Source: Bacteroides sp.
GTDB lineage: Bacteria; Bacteroidota; Bacteroidia; Bacteroidales; Muribaculaceae
NCBI GenBank assembly: GCA_014801875.1
Contig: JAAVDJ010000044.1
Span: 1-36,943, forward strand
DNA length: 36,943 bases
Direction of reading: 5' to 3'
A program made the position numbers and the translations under genes. Shown here piece by piece: positions 33,240 through 36,943 of this stretch. The notes beneath the pieces are model-generated. The model saw only the letters and a list, made by a program, of their open reading frames with translations, ran no database searches and had not been told where the DNA came from. Positions within the stretch are counted from its first letter, which is position 1; each line of letters starts with the position of its first letter.

Positions 33240-34844
33240 ATGGCACAGATAGATTTGGCCCAGTATGGCATCAAGGATGTCAAGGAGGTTATCTACAACC
33301 CCTCATACGAGGAGCTTTTCAAAGCTGAAACTGACCCCTCTCTCGAAGGCTTCGAGAAAGGCACTGTTACAGAGCTTGGCGCTGTGAACGTTATGACCGG
33401 CGTCTATACAGGCCGTTCTCCTAAAGATAAATTCATTGTCCTCGACGACAACTCCAAGGACAAAGTATGGTGGACTACCGAAGAGTATCCTAACGACAAC
33501 AAGCCCGTGACCGAGGCTGCCTGGAAGGAAATCAAGGACATCGCAATCAACGAGCTCTCAGGCAAGAAGCTCTATGTCGTTGACCGTTTCTGCGGCGCTA
33601 ACAAAGACACCCGCATGGCTGTCCGCTTCATCATGGAGGTGGCTTGGCAGGCTCACTTCGTTACTAATATGTTCATCGCTCCCTCTGAGGAGGAGCTCAA
33701 GGACTTCAAGCCTGACTTCGTTGTCTACAACGCTTCCAAGGCTAAAGTTGAAAACTTCAAGGAGCTCGGCCTCAACTCCGAGACTGCCGTTGTCTTCAAC
33801 ACTACTTCCAAAGAGCAGGTAATCATCAACACATGGTATGGCGGCGAGATGAAGAAAGGTATGTTCTCTATGATGAACTACTTCCTTCCCCAGAGCGGCA
33901 TCGCTTCTATGCACTGCTCTGCAAACACCGACAAAGAGGGTAAGAACACTGCCATCTTCTTCGGTCTCTCCGGCACCGGTAAGACCACTCTCTCCACCGA
34001 CCCGAAACGTCTCCTCATCGGTGACGACGAGCACGGCTGGGACGACAATGGCGTCTTCAACTTCGAAGGTGGCTGCTACGCTAAGGTTATCAACCTTGAC
34101 AAGGAGAGCGAGCCCGATATCTACAAGGCTATCTGCCGCGACGCTCTTCTCGAAAACGTTACTGTTGACGAAAACGGCAAAATCGATTTCGCTGACAAGA
34201 GCGTGACTGAGAACACTCGTGTTTCTTATCCTATCAACCACATCGAGAGCATCGTTAAGCCTGTTTCTGCAGGCCCGGCTGCAAAGAATGTGATCTTCCT
34301 TTCTGCTGATGCATTCGGCGTGCTTCCTCCCGTGTCTATCCTCACTCCCGAGCAGACTCAGTATTACTTCCTCAGCGGCTTCACAAGCAAGCTCGCAGGT
34401 ACTGAGCGTGGCATCACTGAGCCTACTCCTACTTTCTCAGCTTGCTTCGGCCAGGCGTTCCTCGAACTCCACCCGACTAAATATGCTGAGGAGCTCGTGA
34501 AGAAGATGAAGGCTAACGACGCCAAGGCTTATCTCGTAAACACCGGCTGGAACGGCACTGGCAAGCGTATCTCTATCCGCGACACTCGTGGCATCATCGA
34601 CGCTATCCTCGACGGTTCTATCCTCAAGGCTCCTACAAAACAGATTCCTATCTTCGACTTCACCGTTCCTACCGAACTTCCCGGTGTTGATCCGAAGATC
34701 CTCGATCCGCGCGACACTTACGCTGATCCCGCTGAATGGGAGAAGAAAGCTACCAAGCTCGCCGAGATGTTTATCAAGAACTTCAAGAAATTCGAATTCA
34801 ACCCTGCAGGCAAAGCACTCGTAGCCGCAGGTCCCCAGCTCTAA
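33240..34844 (+). CDS. pckA: Phosphoenolpyruvate carboxykinase (ATP)
   Basis: Interconverts oxaloacetate and PEP with ATP/ADP; in fermentative Bacteroidales it usually runs toward oxaloacetate, fixing CO2 on the way to succinate and propionate. The 534-residue length is standard. It has TGRSPKDKF (57-65), the kinase-1a P-loop GLSGTGKTT (242-250), kinase-2 LIGDDEHGW (259-267), and the C-terminal [16 protein letters not shown] segment. Codon use is strongly restricted, as expected for a highly expressed gene. It ends at a strong terminator. Confidence 0.97.
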   Translation: MAQIDLAQYGIKDVKEVIYNPSYEELFKAETDPSLEGFEKGTVTELGAVNVMTGVYTGRSPKDKFIVLDDNSKDKVWWTTEEYPNDNKPVTEAAWKEIKDIAINELSGKKLYVVDRFCGANKDTRMAVRFIMEVAWQAHFVTNMFIAPSEEELKDFKPDFVVYNASKAKVENFKELGLNSETAVVFNTTSKEQVIINTWYGGEMKKGMFSMMNYFLPQSGIASMHCSANTDKEGKNTAIFFGLSGTGKTTLSTDPKRLLIGDDEHGWDDNGVFNFEGGCYAKVINLDKESEPDIYKAICRDALLENVTVDENGKIDFADKSVTENTRVSYPINHIESIVKPVSAGPAAKNVIFLSADAFGVLPPVSILTPEQTQYYFLSGFTSKLAGTERGITEPTPTFSACFGQAFLELHPTKYAEELVKKMKANDAKAYLVNTGWNGTGKRISIRDTRGIIDAILDGSILKAPTKQIPIFDFTVPTELPGVDPKILDPRDTYADPAEWEKKATKLAEMFIKNFKKFEFNPAGKALVAAGPQL

Positions 34845-34887
34845 TAAGCTAATCATTGCGCATTAAGCCAAAGGGCTCAATAAAGAA

Positions 34888-34919
34888 AAGGCAAAGACTA
34901 TCAGTCTTTGCCTTTTTTT
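34888..34919 (+). terminator. Terminator after pckA
   Basis: AAGGCAAAGACT (34888-34899) pairs with AGTCTTTGCCTT (34903-34914), followed by a T run. The stem is nearly the same as that after the M48 gene at 28401. The first composite repeat element begins ten bases later. Confidence 0.94.
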
Positions 34920-34928
34920 ATGCCCGCA

Positions 34929-35097
34929 CTGGGAGGGCTCTCACTCCGTGAGAGCCGCCGCGCGTCCCCGGGCCGCGACGCACCGGTAGGGTACCCAGGG
35001 CATTCGCCGAATGCCCGGACGAAGCAAAAGGTAACTCCTTCCCCACGAAAAATACCTTCCAGCACCCCGGGCAATCACGGAGTGAATGCCCTCCCAG
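34929..35097 (+). mobile_element. Composite inverted-repeat element E1 (MITE- or REP-like)
   Basis: The ends are 28-bp inverted repeats (34929-34956 and 35070-35097; 24 of 28 match) starting CTGGGAGGGC. Each end is itself a hairpin: GGCTCTCAC-TCC-GTGAGAGCC on the left (34936-34956) and GGGCAATCAC-GGA-GTGAATGCCC on the right (35069-35091). Unit R4 with the palindrome (34990-35035) is in the middle. There is no open frame of substance and no clear target-site duplication. It lies between the pckA terminator and the recombinase gene. Confidence 0.75.
34990..35035 (+). repeat. Palindromic repeat unit R4
   Basis: A complete copy inside element E1: GGTACCCA, the perfect palindrome (34998-35016), GGACGAAGCAAAAGGTAAC. 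It is identical to R5 across the 46 bases. Confidence 0.93.
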
Positions 35098-35138
35098 CTC
35101 TCCCAGTCCTCTTGACAGCATAACACACCAAAAAAACT

Positions 35139-36359
35139 ATGAAAAAAACCTATCGCTCTGACAATACCTACATGATCCGCACCGAATCTACCGACAATCC
35201 CAAACTCGGTGCAAAACTCCTCGCCGACGGCCGCGAAAGCCTCTTCCTGGATTTCAATTACGGCTATTCAATGGCCATCAGTTCCGTCTCCGGAAAAATC
35301 TATCCCAAGAAACACCGCCGTCGAGAATACCTCCGCCTGTATCTTTACCCCTGCCCGAAAGATAAACAGCAGCGTCGCAGAAATCGCGAAACCCTCGCCT
35401 TGGCTAAGAAACTGAGGTTCGAACTCGAACAACAGTTGCTCGAATGTGACTCCGGCTACCGCCTGCATATGGCTCATGACATAAATTTCCTCGACTGGAT
35501 GAATTCCTACTACGAATCCTATACAAAGGGTGACAAACGCCACATAAAACGTGCCCGCACTTGCTTCATCGATTTCCTTGCCTCCACTCCCGAATTCGCT
35601 CAATTTTCTCACAGTATCCGCCCTGCCCAGATTTCTCCACGTATGGTGGTCGCCTTCACGGAATACCTCAACCGAAAATTCGTAGGGGAGGGGCCACATA
35701 CTCTCTTTGCCCGTTTCAAGAAGATTGTCAAAGCGGCTGTCGAGACCAACGTGATGAAGAAAAACCCCTGTGCCGGTGTAACAATAAAGACCGACTGCGC
35801 CACTCTCAAAAAAGATGTGCTCAGCATGGAAGAGATTCGTAAACTAAACGAAACTCATTTTCAGGCGGAGAATACCGACATTCGCCGGGCGTTCATCTTC
35901 TCATGCTACACCGGTCTCAGATGGTGTGACGTCAAGGAGTTAACCTTCTCCAACATAGATATTTCCAACCGTCTCCTGAAATTCGAGCAGGCAAAGACCA
36001 AGGGGCACAGCAAAGCGAGTGGGGTAGTGATACCCCTCAACGATGCCCTCCTCTCTTTGATCGGCGTGCCCCCCGATTCGTCTGAAAAAGAGAGTCATAT
36101 CTTCAATCTCCCTTCCCACCCCCGCTGTCTCAGGGAGCTGCGCCACTGGGTGACTCATGCCGGAATCAACAAACACATCACGTGGCACTGTGCGCGCCAC
36201 TCCTTCGCCGTCAACATCCTCAACAACGGAGCCAACATAAAAACCCTCGCCAGTCTCCTCGGCCACAGCGGTCTCAAACACACCGAAAAATACACCCGCG
36301 CCACCGACACCCTCAAGCAAGCCGCCATCGACAGCCTCCCCTGGAAAACCCAAACATAA
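35139..36359 (+). CDS. Tyrosine recombinase / integrase with arm-binding domain
   Basis: A 406-residue Bacteroidales-type site-specific recombinase. A basic N-terminal arm-DNA-binding region (about 20-110) is followed by a SAM-like core-binding domain (about 113-215) and the catalytic domain: R261 in TGLRWCDV, K286/K288 in AKTKGHSK, H350 and R353 in WHCARHSF, H376 in LLGHSG, and the nucleophile Y385 in TEKYTRA. All catalytic residues are present. It is either the integrase of a mobile element or an invertase for phase variation, as often found next to fimbrial and outer-membrane genes in this order. It lies between elements E1 (42 bases upstream) and E2 (47 bases downstream). No consensus promoter is seen. 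Confidence 0.93.
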   Translation: MKKTYRSDNTYMIRTESTDNPKLGAKLLADGRESLFLDFNYGYSMAISSVSGKIYPKKHRRREYLRLYLYPCPKDKQQRRRNRETLALAKKLRFELEQQLLECDSGYRLHMAHDINFLDWMNSYYESYTKGDKRHIKRARTCFIDFLASTPEFAQFSHSIRPAQISPRMVVAFTEYLNRKFVGEGPHTLFARFKKIVKAAVETNVMKKNPCAGVTIKTDCATLKKDVLSMEEIRKLNETHFQAENTDIRRAFIFSCYTGLRWCDVKELTFSNIDISNRLLKFEQAKTKGHSKASGVVIPLNDALLSLIGVPPDSSEKESHIFNLPSHPRCLRELRHWVTHAGINKHITWHCARHSFAVNILNNGANIKTLASLLGHSGLKHTEKYTRATDTLKQAAIDSLPWKTQT

Positions 36360-36365
36360 TTCAAA

Positions 36366-36413
36366 CTTGGCTACCCCTTGGCTACCCACTCCGGCCCGCG
36401 TCGCACTGGGAGT
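36366..36413 (+). repeat. 48-bp direct repeat, copy 1 (pair at 36658)
   Basis: The sequence starting CTTGGCTACCCCTTGG and running through CCACTCCGGCCCGCGTCGCA into the left end of E2 recurs at 36658-36705 in front of E3. Within it TTGGCTACCC is duplicated. The spacing of about 292 bases suggests a tandem duplication of a whole repeat block. Confidence 0.9.
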
Positions 36414-36558
36414 GCGCTCACTCCGTGAGCGCCCCGCGCGTCTCCGGTAGGGTACCCAGGGCATTCGCCGAATGCCCGGACGAAGCAAAAGGTAACTCCT
36501 TGCCTGCGAAAAATACCTTCCAGCACACCGGGCGCTCACGGAGTGAACGCCCTCCCAG
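36406..36558 (+). mobile_element. Composite inverted-repeat element E2
   Basis: The layout is the same as E1: 28-bp ends (36406-36433 and 36531-36558) matching at 26 of 28 positions, each a hairpin (GCGCTCAC-TCC-GTGAGCGC, 36414-36432; GGGCGCTCAC-GGA-GTGAACGCCC, 36530-36552). R5 is in the middle. Bases AATACCTTCCAGCAC between R5 and the right end are shared with E1. It follows the recombinase stop codon by 46 bases. Confidence 0.75.
36451..36496 (+). repeat. Palindromic repeat unit R5
   Basis: Complete 46-bp copy inside E2, identical to R4, with the palindrome at 36459-36477. Confidence 0.93.
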
Positions 36559-36622
36559 CGAACCCCCGCCGCCTCTCCCGGGGAGTCCCCGCCGAGCCTC
36601 CCCGGTGCGCTGCCTCCGTAGA

Positions 36623-36655
36623 GCGCGAAGCTCGTCCATGCCGCGGCTCTGCCGC
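36623..36655 (+). repeat. 33-bp GC-rich hairpin repeat, copy 2
   Basis: Matches 28499-28531 at 30 of 33 positions and keeps the GCGCGAAGCTCG start and the CCGCGGC hairpin. It lies between E2 and E3. Confidence 0.85.
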
Positions 36656-36657
36656 CC

Positions 36658-36789
36658 CTTGGCTACCCCTTGGCTACCCACTCCGGCCCGCGTCGCACTG
36701 GGAGGGCGCTCACTCCGTGAGCGCCCCCGCGAGTCCCCGGTAGGGTACCCAGGGCATTCGCCGAATGCCCTGACGAAGCAAAAGGTAAC
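36658..36789 (+). mobile_element. Incomplete composite element E3 with upstream direct repeat
   Basis: The 48-bp direct repeat (36658-36705) leads into a left end (36698-36725) that forms a perfect hairpin GGGCGCTCAC-TCC-GTGAGCGCCC, followed by R6 (36744-36789). The right hairpin is absent: after GGTAAC the sequence turns into a C run and then an open frame. This is the point where the repeat family stops and unlike sequence begins. Confidence 0.7.
36744..36789 (+). repeat. Palindromic repeat unit R6
   Basis: Copy with the palindrome intact (36752-36770) and one change after it (TGACG for GGACG). It ends GGTAAC and is followed by a run of C residues. Confidence 0.92.
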
Positions 36790-36801
36790 CTCCCCCCCCT
36801 C

Positions 36802-36943
36802 ATGCCCGGGACAGGCACAAACGATCAACACGTAGCCACCCCTGGCCTCAATAAGCACAACGGCAACTGGACCAACAATGACCGTCGCCGTGCATGGCAA
36901 GGTATCGTCTACCTCCCCGAGAACAAGAACGAGAACGCCCGCA
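36802..36943 (+). CDS. Partial open frame, possibly fimbrillin-like, cut by the window end
   Basis: From an ATG at 36802 the frame stays open for 47 codons to the window edge and reads in part NGNWTNNDRRRAWQGIVYLPEN. The W-x-G-x-VYLPEN pattern reminds me of a strand found in Bacteroidales fimbrillin and Mfa-like surface proteins, but this is a weak resemblance. There is no signal peptide, lipobox or promoter in front of it, so this is either an internal or silent gene segment lacking its N-terminus, or not the true start. Confidence 0.35.
   Translation, partial: MPGTGTNDQHVATPGLNKHNGNWTNNDRRRAWQGIVYLPENKNENAR

Noticed and set aside
34990-35035. Intrinsic terminator function for the palindromic unit
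   Set aside because: The stem is strong but no T run follows on either strand, and pckA already has a good terminator upstream.
26803-36789. CRISPR array made of the palindromic units
   Set aside because: The units are spaced irregularly (tens to thousands of bases), one is inverted, and no cas gene is present.
36182-36835. 217-residue open frame rich in proline, arginine and serine
   Set aside because: It overlaps the end of the recombinase in another frame and then runs through the repeat elements; its composition comes from GC-rich repeats, not from a protein.

Overview
The window looks like chromosomal DNA from a gut Bacteroidales bacterium, and I would guess Muribaculaceae or a close relative. 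The evidence is Bacteroidota promoters (TTTG, about 20 bases, TAnnTTTG) in front of many transcription units, families typical of that phylum (DUF2723, DUF4271, LptE next to a sigma-54 activator, a succinyl-CoA:acetate CoA-transferase) and few Shine-Dalgarno sites. The family-level guess is inference. Most of the window is dense housekeeping DNA; the accessory signal is in the last third.

Layout. 1-140: the 3' end of a 5S rRNA with two tandem terminators, so the window starts at the end of an rRNA operon. 275-3159 (+): CoA-transferase and miaB. 3134-14240 (-): a seven-gene run starting from a promoter beside the secG terminator: DUF2723 glycosyltransferase, NodB-type deacetylase, NAD-dependent epimerase, DUF4271, HemD, a 995-residue receiver/PEP-synthase-like protein and a coiled-coil protein. 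14242-15724 (-): lptE, a small unknown and secG. 15754-17901 (+): an acyltransferase and a sigma-54 activator without a sensor domain. 17937-23437 (-): an lrp-yfhO-methyltransferase-like-xerD-galM run. 23517-26251 (-): aroQ, an O-methyltransferase, rbfA and a LolE/FtsX-type permease. 26334-27177: tRNA-Asp and tRNA-Pro, separated by a repeat-filled intergenic region. 27564-34844: a secreted M48 protease, a GH13 lipoprotein, leuA, an orphan phage-portal-like gene and pckA. 34929-36943: a tyrosine recombinase between hairpin-rich repeat elements, then the start of a possible fimbrillin-like open frame cut by the window end.

The most interesting signal is a family of intergenic elements. A 46-bp unit centred on the perfect palindrome GGGCATTCGCCGAATGCCC occurs six times (26803, 26881 inverted, 26978, 34990, 36451, 36744). 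Two of these units sit inside 153-169 bp composite elements with 28-bp terminal inverted repeats. Each terminal repeat is itself a hairpin, and its arms change in a compensatory way between copies. These two elements bracket the recombinase gene. Other points worth a second look are a leuA promoter that seems to give a leaderless mRNA and has its -33 box inside the portal gene, a foldable leader RNA in front of tRNA-Pro, and the PEP-synthase-like protein that lacks the catalytic histidine domain.
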